NCBI GenBank assembly: GCA_964459445.1
Contig: CAYWMP010000178.1
Coordinates: 1 to 12,204, forward strand
Direction: 5' to 3'
Origin: CAYWMP01 sp964459445
GTDB lineage: Bacteria; Desulfobacterota; DSM-4660; Desulfatiglandales; HGW-15
DNA length: 12,204 nucleotides
The translations under genes were made by a program, and so were the position numbers. This document shows, one piece after another, positions 1-8,415 of the stretch. The notes under the pieces were generated by a model that was not told the DNA's origin, did not search any database, and worked only from the letters and a program-made list of their open reading frames with translations. The first letter of the stretch is position 1. The number at the start of each line of letters is the position of its first letter.

Positions 1-1170
1 CTCTGGTCACAACTTTTTTTGTGCCCAGGGCGTTGGTAATGGCTTCAAATAACTCTGCCCGTTTGACGGGCTTTACAAGATAGGAACCTATGCCCAGTTC
101 TCTACACCGGGCAATGTCCTGGCTTCGCCGATCGGATGTGAGCATCATGATGGTCATCCCTGAAACATCCAATTGATCTTTGATATGTTCCATTACCTCG
201 AAACCATTCATGTCGGGCATGATGGAGTCAAGCAACAGGAGTTTGAAAGGATCACCCGATTCGGCCGTGCGCCTAATTTCTTCAAATGCTATCTTACCGT
301 TTTCCGCCTCGCTTACTAAAGCTCCCCATCTATTGAGCGTCTCCCTCAAAATAGTCCGATTGGTGGCGTTGTCATCCACCACCAGAACCTTCAAATCTTT
401 CAGATCTACCGGGACTTGCTCAATGACTTCTTTGGGTACCACTTGAGCAGGAAACTTTGCCGTGAAATAAAAGGTGCTTCCCTTGCCTACTTCACTCTCC
501 GCCCCTATGCCTCCTCCCATGAGTCCTACAAGACGCTTGGAAATAGACAAACCGAGGCCGGTGCCGCCATGTTTGCGGGTAGTCGACGAATCCGCTTGCT
601 TGAAACTATCAAAAATGCCATCAATTTTGTCCGGCGGAATGCCAATCCCTGTGTCAGCTACGGAAAAGAGCAATTCTATGTCTCCAGAATCGGAGTCCGC
701 AGACTCAAGGCTCTTCTTCGTTACTTCCAGTGTGACCTCGCCCTGTTCCGTGAACTTCACGGCATTACCGATCAGGTTCATAATGATTTGACGCAATCGG
801 ACCGGGTCTCCGATCAATGCGGCGGGGATCTCGGGTGTGATGTTGCATGCCAGCTCGAGACCTCTTTCATGGGCTTTGAACGCAAGTACATCACAGGTCG
901 TTTCGGCGAGTTCGGTTAGATCAAACCCCACCGCTTCAAGCTCCAGATGTCCGGCCTCAATTTTGGAGATGTCCAGGATGTCGTTAATGATGCTCAGAAG
1001 ATTTTCCCCTGCTGAGCTGAAAACCTGAACATAGTGCTGTTGTTCCGGGGTCAAAGAGGTCTCCTGCAGCAGATCGGCCATGCCGATGATGGCATTCATG
1101 GGAGTTCTTATCTCGTGGCTCATGCTTGCGAGGAAATCACTCTTTGCTTTATTGGCATCCTCGGCTGCTT
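1..1170 (-). repeat. Kinase-core paralogous repeat, KinA copy
   Basis: This block (end of receiver 1, HATPase_c, HisKA) aligns with 4369-5538 at a constant offset of 4368 bp and no gap. In the first 420 bp I counted 36 differences (about 91% identity). From 891 to 1099 every base matches. Similarity ends near 1170, where the two genes enter different linkers to their last PAS domains. Confidence 0.93.
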
Positions 1171-3820
1171 CCTTTGCCTCCTTCAGTGCCGAAGCCATTC
1201 TTTGCCTTTCGGTGACGTCTCTCAGAATGACGACGCTTCCTTCGGGTTGGCCTTCTTGATCGAAGTAGGTGGAGGAGCTCACTTGAATATCAATCTTACG
1301 TCCTTCTTTGGTCAGGCGCTTGGTTTCAAATGACTGGATTATCTCGCCTTGAAGCATGCGCTTTACAGCGTCTATGGTTTCCGCCATGTTTTCTTCGGGC
1401 ACGAAGTTGGTACGTTTCCCCAAACTCTCTTCCAAGGTCCACCCGAAGACCGTCGTGAAAGCCGGATTTAAGTAAGTGACTTTGCCTTCCATGTCATAAA
1501 TGACAACGGGGTCGGGCGCAGCTTCCATCACTGATTTCAATCTCTCCTCGCTCTCTCGAAGAGCTTCTTCCGCCTGATTGCGTTCGGTGATATCCATCCA
1601 GGATGCAACGCTTTTTTTGGTACCCGGAATCAGGGCCACTTTGTTCCATATGTTTTTTGTGGCCCCATACTTGTCCAACAGATGGAACACATATTCGGTT
1701 GGTATGTCTGATCCTTTTTGCCGTCTCTTTTCGTGGTATTGCTTCATTCTCTCAACGTCTTCTGGCGCCACAAAATCCGCCCAGGTCATTTTTCCTTCAA
1801 TTTCCTCCTTTCTGTATCCTGTTAGTTTCTCAAATTCCGCATTGACCAAGGACAAGGTCCTGTCCTCCTCAACGATGGATGTAGCCGTTCCAGTGTTCTC
1901 AATGACTGCACGATACCTTTCTTCGCTTTCCCGCAATGCCTTTTCCGCCTGTTTGCGTTCAGTAATGTCCGCTAGGGAGGCAACGCTTTTTTGAGTACCG
2001 GGTATCAAGGCAACTTTGACCCATATGTCTTTTATTTCACCGAACCTGTCCACCAGGCGAAATTCATATTCGGCAGGCACGTCTTCTCCCTCTGTCCTTC
2101 TTTTCACATGGTATTCATTCAGTCGATCGAGGTCTTCCTTGTGGATGAAGTCTCTCCAACTCATTTTGCCTTCAATTTCATCCTTAGTAAAACCAGTGAT
2201 TTTTTCGGTTCCCGAGTTAACCATGGACAGAGTTGCGTCCCCTTCGATAATCCAAGTAGCGGTACCGGTGTTTTCGAAAACTGTGCGATATCTTTCCTCA
2301 CTTTCACGTAAATCCTGCTCTGCCTGTTTGCGTTCAGTAATATCTTCTACAATCGTGATGTGATGGTTTGGTTCTTCACCGACGCCCCACATGGGAGAAA
2401 CGGAAAGATTCACCCATACTATGGAACCATCCTTTCGGATATAGCGTTTCTCCTGCGAAAACTCACGGATTTCATCTTTCTGAAGACTCTGCATCTTATC
2501 CAGGTCTTTTTGCAGATCGTCCGGATGTGTAATGGCCATGAACGTGGTTGTTTTAAGTTCATCATGCGTGTAACCCACAATATTGCAGTACTTTTCATTC
2601 ACCTGTTGAAATCGGCCGGTCTTTGTTTCGGTCTGGGCCACGCCGACAGCGGCCTGTTCGAATATGACGCGAAACCTTCTTTCGCTCTCCTTAAGCGCTT
2701 CTTCAGCGCGCTTCTTTTCTGAAATGTCATTTCCTACAGAAAGGACCTCGGCAATGTTCCCATCAGCGCCACGGATGGCTGTATTGGTCCATGAGACCCA
2801 CACGCGTTCCCCATCGCGCCTCACATTTTCATTTTCATTTCTGCTATATTTTTCAGGGCTCAGACCAATATTCCGTATCAATGTCTTGAGATCGTGCCCC
2901 ACTGTGTCCGTCTCAGGCACGATGGTCCCGATAACGTTTTGTCCAAGGATCTCATCCGCTTTGTATCCGAAAAAGGCTTCAGCATATTCGTTGAAGAAGG
3001 TCAGGTTCCCTTCCGTGTCGAACCGCAGGATGATGCTGCTGGCATTTTGGACCAGTTCGCGATACTTCAACTCGCTCTCCCTGAGGGCTTCATGGGCTCT
3101 TTCAGATTCCTCGATCTTTGTTGTGAGATCTAGATTTAGCCTTTCAGTGCGCTCCTTGTCTTTTGTTATAACACCAATGAGTTCGCGATTTTGAAATTGG
3201 AATTTGAGGGATGATGCAGCGACATTACTCACGCGACGCGCGTTACTGATTATGATAATCGTGAAAAGCATGCCCGCTATAGCAATTGTCAAATGTGTAG
3301 CCTCTCCGATGGTGAGTAATTTTGCGATCATAGGGATCAGGGTAGGGACCGTAAAAGCCATGATGACTTTAAATACGTTTGAGTAGGAACCAAGACCTCC
3401 GGCGACCATACCCACCAGCACAATAATAAGAATGACCTGATGGGTTAATGACTTCTCAGGAAAAAGCCAGAATGCAGTAGCTCCCCAAAACAACCCGTTG
3501 AAAAACTGACCCAAAGTGAAGAGATTAACCCATTGTGCGCTGCTGAATAAATCCGTTGATTTCAGCTTGAAAAGCAATATCAACAGGTAGCGCAAAACCA
3601 TTAGTAGCATGAGAAGCGAAAACCAAGTGAGCAATATGGTGCGAGGAATTACATCTCGCAAAGCGATAACGAGAAAAGCTGAAAACAAGATAGTGGCCAA
3701 CATGATCAAGCGGCCCTGTCCATAGAGGAATTTGGCCTGCTCGCCGTCGATCCACTGCTTCTCTTGTGAGCTAATCGGTGCAATATTTACTTGATCTTGT
3801 TTTTCTTTGTTTCCTCTCAT
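1..3820 (-). CDS. Hybrid sensor histidine kinase KinA (five PAS, HisKA, HATPase_c, REC), 3' end cut by window edge
   Basis: The frame is open from the ATG at 3818-3820 to base 1, giving 1273 visible codons. Residues 38-192 hold about six hydrophobic helices forming an integral membrane sensor domain. A charged helical linker follows (about 206-252), then five PAS domains starting near residues 255, 385, 514, 639 and 764, each preceded by an 'E(A)LRESEERYR'-type linker. The kinase core has the H-box SHEIRTP with phospho-accepting His902, then an N-box (NLIGNAVKFT), DTGIGIP and GGTGLGLSI. The receiver has VVDDN and acceptor Asp1198 in LLDSIMPD. The sequence stops just after this receiver. By comparison with its neighbour, about 136 residues with a second receiver should lie off the left edge. 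No stop or frameshift breaks the frame. The family autophosphorylates on His and passes phosphate to its own receivers; an Hpt partner is not seen. The sensed signal is unknown. It is probably co-transcribed after the kinase gene at 3959-8149. Confidence 0.95.
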   Translation of the reverse strand, partial: MRGNKEKQDQVNIAPISSQEKQWIDGEQAKFLYGQGRLIMLATILFSAFLVIALRDVIPRTILLTWFSLLMLLMVLRYLLILLFKLKSTDLFSSAQWVNLFTLGQFFNGLFWGATAFWLFPEKSLTHQVILIIVLVGMVAGGLGSYSNVFKVIMAFTVPTLIPMIAKLLTIGEATHLTIAIAGMLFTIIIISNARRVSNVAASSLKFQFQNRELIGVITKDKERTERLNLDLTTKIEESERAHEALRESELKYRELVQNASSIILRFDTEGNLTFFNEYAEAFFGYKADEILGQNVIGTIVPETDTVGHDLKTLIRNIGLSPEKYSRNENENVRRDGERVWVSWTNTAIRGADGNIAEVLSVGNDISEKKRAEEALKESERRFRVIFEQAAVGVAQTETKTGRFQQVNEKYCNIVGYTHDELKTTTFMAITHPDDLQKDLDKMQSLQKDEIREFSQEKRYIRKDGSIVWVNLSVSPMWGVGEEPNHHITIVEDITERKQAEQDLRESEERYRTVFENTGTATWIIEGDATLSMVNSGTEKITGFTKDEIEGKMSWRDFIHKEDLDRLNEYHVKRRTEGEDVPAEYEFRLVDRFGEIKDIWVKVALIPGTQKSVASLADITERKQAEKALRESEERYRAVIENTGTATSIVEEDRTLSLVNAEFEKLTGYRKEEIEGKMTWADFVAPEDVERMKQYHEKRRQKGSDIPTEYVFHLLDKYGATKNIWNKVALIPGTKKSVASWMDITERNQAEEALRESEERLKSVMEAAPDPVVIYDMEGKVTYLNPAFTTVFGWTLEESLGKRTNFVPEENMAETIDAVKRMLQGEIIQSFETKRLTKEGRKIDIQVSSSTYFDQEGQPEGSVVILRDVTERQRMASALKEAKEAAEDANKAKSDFLASMSHEIRTPMNAIIGMADLLQETSLTPEQQHYVQVFSSAGENLLSIINDILDISKIEAGHLELEAVGFDLTELAETTCDVLAFKAHERGLELACNITPEIPAALIGDPVRLRQIIMNLIGNAVKFTEQGEVTLEVTKKSLESADSDSGDIELLFSVADTGIGIPPDKIDGIFDSFKQADSSTTRKHGGTGLGLSISKRLVGLMGGGIGAESEVGKGSTFYFTAKFPAQVVPKEVIEQVPVDLKDLKVLVVDDNATNRTILRETLNRWGALVSEAENGKIAFEEIRRTAESGDPFKLLLLDSIMPDMNGFEVMEHIKDQLDVSGMTIMMLTSDRRSQDIARCRELGIGSYLVKPVKRAELFEAITNALGTKKVVTR

Positions 3821-3958
3821 CTCAAACGCTCCAAAAATGATTTAGTTTGCCCTATCAGTGGATTCATAAACTGTGGTGAAACTGGCGGTTAAGTCGTTAA
3901 AAGTGTCCATCGACAATATGGATTGAGTCTTTTTCTGTGAGTGATCATAAAAGCAATT
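3821..3958. other. Intergenic spacer between the two kinase genes
   Basis: This AT-rich 138-bp gap holds the KinA ribosome binding site. I see no hairpin followed by a T-run, and no convincing -35/-10 pair. The simplest reading is that the message runs through from KinB to KinA, although a weak internal promoter cannot be excluded by eye. Confidence 0.6.
3829..3832 (-). promoter_or_regulatory. Shine-Dalgarno site of KinA
   Basis: Read on the minus strand, GGAG stands 8 bases before the ATG at 3820, which supports that start. The next residues (KQWI..EQAK at 21-30) align with the start region of the neighbouring paralogue, also favouring this codon. Confidence 0.7.
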
Positions 3959-6900
3959 CTATATTAACGCTCTCAAAGCTTCCAAGAGCCTTGCTTTTTT
4001 TATGGGTTTGGTGAGATGGGCATCGCATCCCGCATCAAGACTCTTCTGTTCTTCCTCCTTGGTGGCATAGGCGGTCAGGGCAACAATAGGGATCCCTATT
4101 ACATCTTTTTCATTTTCCCATTTCCGGATTTCCCGGGTTGCCGTATATCCATCCATCACCGGCATCTGCATATCCATTAATACGAGATCATATTTCCCCG
4201 ACATGAACTTCTCAACAGCAATCCGGCCGTTTTCAGCAAAGTCCAATTTGCAGGGCGTCTTCTTAAGAAAGGATTTGAACAATAGGACATTATCTTCGTT
4301 ATCTTCAACGAGAAGAATGTGTATCGGCGGCAGCGGCTCCGGGACAGCGGGCTTTTTATTTGCCGCTTCTTTGGTCACCACTTTTTTTGTGCCCAGGGCG
4401 TTGGTGATGGCTTCATATAACTCCGCCCGTTTGACGGGCTTTACAAGGTAGGACGCTATACCCAGTTCTTTGCACCGAGCAATGTCCTGGCTGCGTCGAT
4501 CGGATGTGAGCATCATGATGGTCATCCCTGAAACATCCAATTGCTCTTTGATATGTTGCATTACCTGGAAGCCGTTCATGTCGGGCATGATGGAGTCCAG
4601 CAACAGGAGTTTGAAAGGATCACCCGATTCAGCAGTGCGCTTAATCACTTCAAATGCTATCTTACCGTTTTCCGCCTCGCTCACTTCCGCTCCCCATCTA
4701 TTTAGCATCTCCCTCAAAATAGTACGATTGGTGGCGTTGTCATCCACCACCAGGACCTTCAAATCTTTCAGATCCACAGGGACTTGTTCGATGACTTCAT
4801 TGGGTGCTGCTTGGGTCGGAAACTTTGCCGTGAAATAAAAGGTGCTTCCTTTACCTATTTCACTCTTCGCCCCTATGCGTCCGCCCATGAGTCCTACAAG
4901 ACGCTTGGAAATGGACAAACCGAGGCCTGTACCGCCATGTTTGCGGGTAGTCGACGAATCCGCTTGCTTGAAACTATCAAAAATGCCATCAATTTTGTTC
5001 GGCGGAATGCCAATCCCGGTGTCAGACACAGAAAAGAGCAATTCTATGTCTCCAGATTCGGGGTCTGCAGTCTCGAGACTCTTTTTCTTTACTTCCAGTG
5101 TGACCTCGCCCTGTTCCGTGAACTTCACGGCATTACCGATCAAATTCATAATGATTTGACGCAATCGGACCGGGTCTCCGATCAATGGGGCGGGTACCTC
5201 GGGTGTGATATTGCATGCCAGCTCGAGTCCTCTTTCATGGGCCTTGAATGCAAGGACGTCACAGGTCGTTTCGGCGAGTTCGGTTAGATCAAACCCCACC
5301 GCTTCAAGCTCCAGATGTCCGGCCTCAATTTTGGAGATGTCCAGGATGTCGTTAATGATGCTCAGAAGATTTTCCCCTGCTGAGCTGAAAACCTGAACAT
5401 AGTGCTGTTGTTCCGGGGTCAAAGAGGTCTCCTGCAGCAGATCGGCCATGCCGATGATGGCATTCATAGGGGTCCTGATCTCGTGGCTCATGCTTGCGAG
5501 GAAATCACTCTTTGCTTTATTGGCATCCTCCGCTGCTTCCTTGGCTTTCTGCAATTCTGCATATATCTGTTTAAGCTCGCTGATGTCTCGATGGATCACA
5601 ATGAATGGGCCTAATCCCTCTAACTCACTGTCCTTGAACGTGGCCGCTTTTATTTGAACGTCTAAAAGTTTCCTGTCTTTTGTAAAGCGTTGGGCCTCAA
5701 ATAGGACACTTTCCCCATTGAGCGTGCGCTGCACCATCTCCCGGGTTCTTTCAACTTCGTGGGACGGAACAAAATCAAGACTTTTTCCAAGCACCTCCTC
5801 GCGGGACCACCCGTAGGTTTGTTCAAAAGCTCGGTTGATATAGGTCGCTTTACCATCTTGGTCATATACGGTTACTGCATCCGGGGAGAGCTCCATCAGA
5901 AGTCGAAAGCGTTCAAGGGCCTTTTCAGCTTTCTTGCGCTCTGTAATATCTCTAATGATTCCTTGAAATTCCTGGGTCATGCCATCATTCGCCTTACGAA
6001 CACTCACATTAAGGAGACAGTCAATCCGCGCGCCATTTTTCTTTCGAAGCACGCCTTCGAAGTCTCTAACATAACCCTTCGTTTCGATACGCTTCAGAAA
6101 ATCGATCAAATCATTTGGGTCGTCATACAACTCCTGGGCGTTTAAGGCCTTAATCTCTTCGGCGGAGTATCCGAAATGATCCAACATGGACTGGTTGGCG
6201 TCAATAAACTTGCCCTTTGGCGTGGTGATGTAAATCGCATCTATGGAGTCTTCAAATAGGGATCGATATCTTTCCTCACTCTCCTTTAGCGCCGATGCCA
6301 TTCTTTCGCTCTCGGTGATGTCTCTCAATATGACCACACTCCCCGAAGGCTTGCCATCTCGGTCCAAAATGGTAGAAGTGCTGATCTGAATGTCCAAAAG
6401 CGTGTGGTCTTTGGTCATGCGCCTTGTTTTGAATGACCATCTTGTTTCACCTGCGAGCATACGCTCGACGGCGTCTATGGTCTCAGGCAAGTTTTCTTCG
6501 GGAACAAAGTCCATTTGATGGCCCAAACTCTCTTCCATAGTCCACCCGAATACACTCGTGAAAGCTGGATTCAAGTAGGTCACCTCCCCCTCCATATCAT
6601 AAACGACGACCGGGTCGGGGGCGGCTTCCATCACTGTTCGATATCTCTCTTCACTCTCTCTGAGAGCTTCTTCAGCTTGTTTGAGGGAAGTGATATCAAG
6701 CCAGGAAGCAACGCTTCTTTTGGTGCCTGGAATCAGGGCCACCTTATTCCAAATGCTTTTAAAAGCACCGTGCTTGTTCACCAAGTGGAACTCATATTCG
6801 GTTGGTGCATCTGATCCCTGTTGTCGTCTCTTTTGGTGGTACTGCTTCATTCTTTCAACATCTTCAGGCGCCACAAAATCCGCCCAGGTCATTTTGCCTT

Positions 6901-8149
6901 CTATTTCCTCCTTAGAATACCCCGTGAGTCTCTCAAACTCCGCATTGACCAAGGACAGGGTCCTGTCCTCCTCGACGATGGACGTTGCCGTTCCAGTGTT
7001 CTCAATAACCACACGGTATCTTTCTTCACTTTTCCTTAATGCCTCTTCTGCTTGCTTCCGTTCAGTAATATCCATCAACGATGCTACACTTCTCTTGGTG
7101 CCGGGAATTAAGGCCACCTTGACCCATATATCCTTTGTTTTCCCATACGTATCAACAAGGCGAAATTCATAATCTGAAGGAGCGTCTACTCCCTCCGTCC
7201 TTCTTCTCACATGGTAATCTTCAAGTCTGTCGAGTTCTTCTTTGTGGACAATCTCTTTCCAACTCATCTTGCCTTCAACTTCCTCCTTGGAATAGCCGGT
7301 GAGTTTCTCAGTTTCTGAATTAACCATTGAAAGTGTCGTATCCTCATCGATGATCCATGTGGCTGTACCAGTATTTTCAAAGACCGTTTGAAGATCTTCT
7401 TTGCTCTCTTGGAGAGCCTCTTGTGCACTTTCATATTCAGTAATTTTCTCCTTGAGATTTCGGTTTAGCTCTTCAGCGCGGTCTTTCTCGTTTGTTAAGT
7501 CATTAATGAGGTTTCGGTTTTGAAATTGAAACTTCAAGGAAGAAAAAGCGATAGAAGCAATTCGCCTCGCCGTTACGGTCATGACAATTAGAAAGAGGCA
7601 TGCCATGATACCCATGGTTATGTAAATGTCGCCGCCTTGAGCAAATAATTGGAGGGTAATAGGAATCCAAGCGGGGAAGGAAAAGAATAAAAAGACCCTG
7701 AGGAGTCCCGAATAGGACCCAACTGCTCCTGCCACAAGACCCGCTACCACAATGAGAAGGACCATCTGGTGTGCAATGGAATCCTCTGCAAACAGCCAAA
7801 CGCCTGCGGATCCCCAGATGATCCCGTTGAAGAGCTGGCCAATTGCAAACATGTTTCCCCAGGGCTTGGTTTGGATGGAATCGTCAGAGGCCTGCCTATA
7901 CTTGAAAATCAATCCGAACCGGAGAAGCATGACCGTCATATTCAGAGAGAACCAAACCAGCAGCGTTGATTGGGGGATGACCTTCCATAAAGCAAAGATC
8001 AGGAGCAAGGAAAAAAGGACAACGGACAACATGTTTACGGGAGCGTGGGCATATAGGGCTTTGGCCTGCTCAGCGCGGATCCATTGCTTTTCTTTTGAGG
8101 CATCCAGTTCATTTAAGTTTTGAAGTAATGTATCTTTGTTGTTTTCCAT
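3959..8149 (-). CDS. Hybrid sensor histidine kinase KinB (six TM, five PAS, HisKA, HATPase_c, REC-REC)
   Basis: Complete, 1396 residues. About six membrane helices lie at residues 38-58, 62-83, 97-119, 128-145, 149-170 and 176-194, with little room for a periplasmic sensor. A helical linker (206-250) leads to five PAS domains beginning near 256, 381, 506, 631 and 751. HisKA has SHEIRTP with His889. HATPase_c has Asn1006 (NLIGNAVKFT), DTGIGIP at 1043-1049 and GGTGLGLSI at 1072-1080. Receiver 1 has D1136/D1137, acceptor D1185, T1215 and K1237. Receiver 2 has E1282/D1283, acceptor D1326, T1359 and K1381. All catalytic and phosphotransfer residues are therefore intact. There is no C-terminal Hpt, so a separate Hpt protein is expected for onward relay. 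The membrane domain is of the MASE-like kind, but I cannot assign it to a named family. Signal and target are unknown. It is the first gene of the probable KinB-KinA operon. Confidence 0.97.
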   Translation of the reverse strand: MENNKDTLLQNLNELDASKEKQWIRAEQAKALYAHAPVNMLSVVLFSLLLIFALWKVIPQSTLLVWFSLNMTVMLLRFGLIFKYRQASDDSIQTKPWGNMFAIGQLFNGIIWGSAGVWLFAEDSIAHQMVLLIVVAGLVAGAVGSYSGLLRVFLFFSFPAWIPITLQLFAQGGDIYITMGIMACLFLIVMTVTARRIASIAFSSLKFQFQNRNLINDLTNEKDRAEELNRNLKEKITEYESAQEALQESKEDLQTVFENTGTATWIIDEDTTLSMVNSETEKLTGYSKEEVEGKMSWKEIVHKEELDRLEDYHVRRRTEGVDAPSDYEFRLVDTYGKTKDIWVKVALIPGTKRSVASLMDITERKQAEEALRKSEERYRVVIENTGTATSIVEEDRTLSLVNAEFERLTGYSKEEIEGKMTWADFVAPEDVERMKQYHQKRRQQGSDAPTEYEFHLVNKHGAFKSIWNKVALIPGTKRSVASWLDITSLKQAEEALRESEERYRTVMEAAPDPVVVYDMEGEVTYLNPAFTSVFGWTMEESLGHQMDFVPEENLPETIDAVERMLAGETRWSFKTRRMTKDHTLLDIQISTSTILDRDGKPSGSVVILRDITESERMASALKESEERYRSLFEDSIDAIYITTPKGKFIDANQSMLDHFGYSAEEIKALNAQELYDDPNDLIDFLKRIETKGYVRDFEGVLRKKNGARIDCLLNVSVRKANDGMTQEFQGIIRDITERKKAEKALERFRLLMELSPDAVTVYDQDGKATYINRAFEQTYGWSREEVLGKSLDFVPSHEVERTREMVQRTLNGESVLFEAQRFTKDRKLLDVQIKAATFKDSELEGLGPFIVIHRDISELKQIYAELQKAKEAAEDANKAKSDFLASMSHEIRTPMNAIIGMADLLQETSLTPEQQHYVQVFSSAGENLLSIINDILDISKIEAGHLELEAVGFDLTELAETTCDVLAFKAHERGLELACNITPEVPAPLIGDPVRLRQIIMNLIGNAVKFTEQGEVTLEVKKKSLETADPESGDIELLFSVSDTGIGIPPNKIDGIFDSFKQADSSTTRKHGGTGLGLSISKRLVGLMGGRIGAKSEIGKGSTFYFTAKFPTQAAPNEVIEQVPVDLKDLKVLVVDDNATNRTILREMLNRWGAEVSEAENGKIAFEVIKRTAESGDPFKLLLLDSIMPDMNGFQVMQHIKEQLDVSGMTIMMLTSDRRSQDIARCKELGIASYLVKPVKRAELYEAITNALGTKKVVTKEAANKKPAVPEPLPPIHILLVEDNEDNVLLFKSFLKKTPCKLDFAENGRIAVEKFMSGKYDLVLMDMQMPVMDGYTATREIRKWENEKDVIGIPIVALTAYATKEEEQKSLDAGCDAHLTKPIKKARLLEALRALI
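4369..5538 (-). repeat. Kinase-core paralogous repeat, KinB copy
   Basis: Partner of the block at 1-1170. Bases 5259-5467 are identical to 891-1099, covering KinB residues 895-963, from just after the H-box into the start of the ATPase domain. Confidence 0.93.
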
Positions 8150-8415
8150 CCTTAAAGCTCCTGGAAAGAGAATTTGATGGGTTAGAGATCATAAAAGGCT
8201 ATGATTGGGAAAGCATGTTGAATGTCAAAAGCGAATTTAAAACATCTTTGGAGCATGGGACAATCCCTAATCCTGATGAGGTTGAAATAATGTGATCCAA
8301 GCTGCCGTTTGTGGGAAGGTTGATTTATAAGGGGTTGATATGCTTTCTTTTTTGGTTGGGCAGTATAGGTGAAAAGCTTCTTTGGTGTCAAGGTGGAGAG
8401 AATAACTCAAGATTG
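8150..8415. other. Non-coding leader region upstream of KinB
   Basis: This 266-bp AT-rich stretch should carry the promoter of the kinase operon. On the minus strand a perfect TTGACA lies at 8223-8228, but the hexamer 17 bases further on (8200-8205) reads ATCATA, a poor -10, so I do not call a promoter. Short open frames exist on both strands (for example 8182-8391 minus, and 8095-8295 plus). None has a good ribosome binding site or a recognisable domain. Confidence 0.5.
8158..8162 (-). promoter_or_regulatory. Shine-Dalgarno site of KinB
   Basis: AGGAG on the minus strand stands 8 bases before the ATG at 8147-8149. It fixes the start of KinB at that codon. Confidence 0.75.

Noticed and set aside
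1..30. KinA as a truncated pseudogene
   Set aside because: The frame is intact up to the window edge and matches KinB codon for codon there, so it is cut by the window and not shown to be broken.
416..919. Long plus-strand open frames opposite the kinase cores, found in matching form at 416-919 and 4784-5287
   Set aside because: They are antisense to well-supported kinase domains. The two copies look alike only because the underlying kinase genes are paralogous. No ribosome binding site or known domain was seen.
1170..3100. Repeated nucleotide motifs across both kinase genes as a CRISPR or tandem DNA repeat
   Set aside because: They are spaced by about 375 bp, in frame, and correspond to PAS linkers and domain motifs in the proteins.
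2664..3194. Plus-strand 176-codon open frame opposite the PAS region of KinA
   Set aside because: It is a Ser-rich, low-complexity translation typical of the reverse of a Glu/Arg-rich coding strand. The minus frame has clear PAS domains.
8200..8228. TTGACA at 8223-8228 as a promoter for KinB
   Set aside because: The -35 is perfect, but the hexamer at the right spacing is a poor -10, so it was not listed as a promoter.
8095..8295. Plus-strand 66-codon frame overlapping the start of KinB and its leader, with an acidic C-terminal part that looks protein-like
   Set aside because: It has no ribosome binding site, overlaps the KinB start in antisense, and shows no recognised domain. It could be the relic of an older gene, but this cannot be supported.
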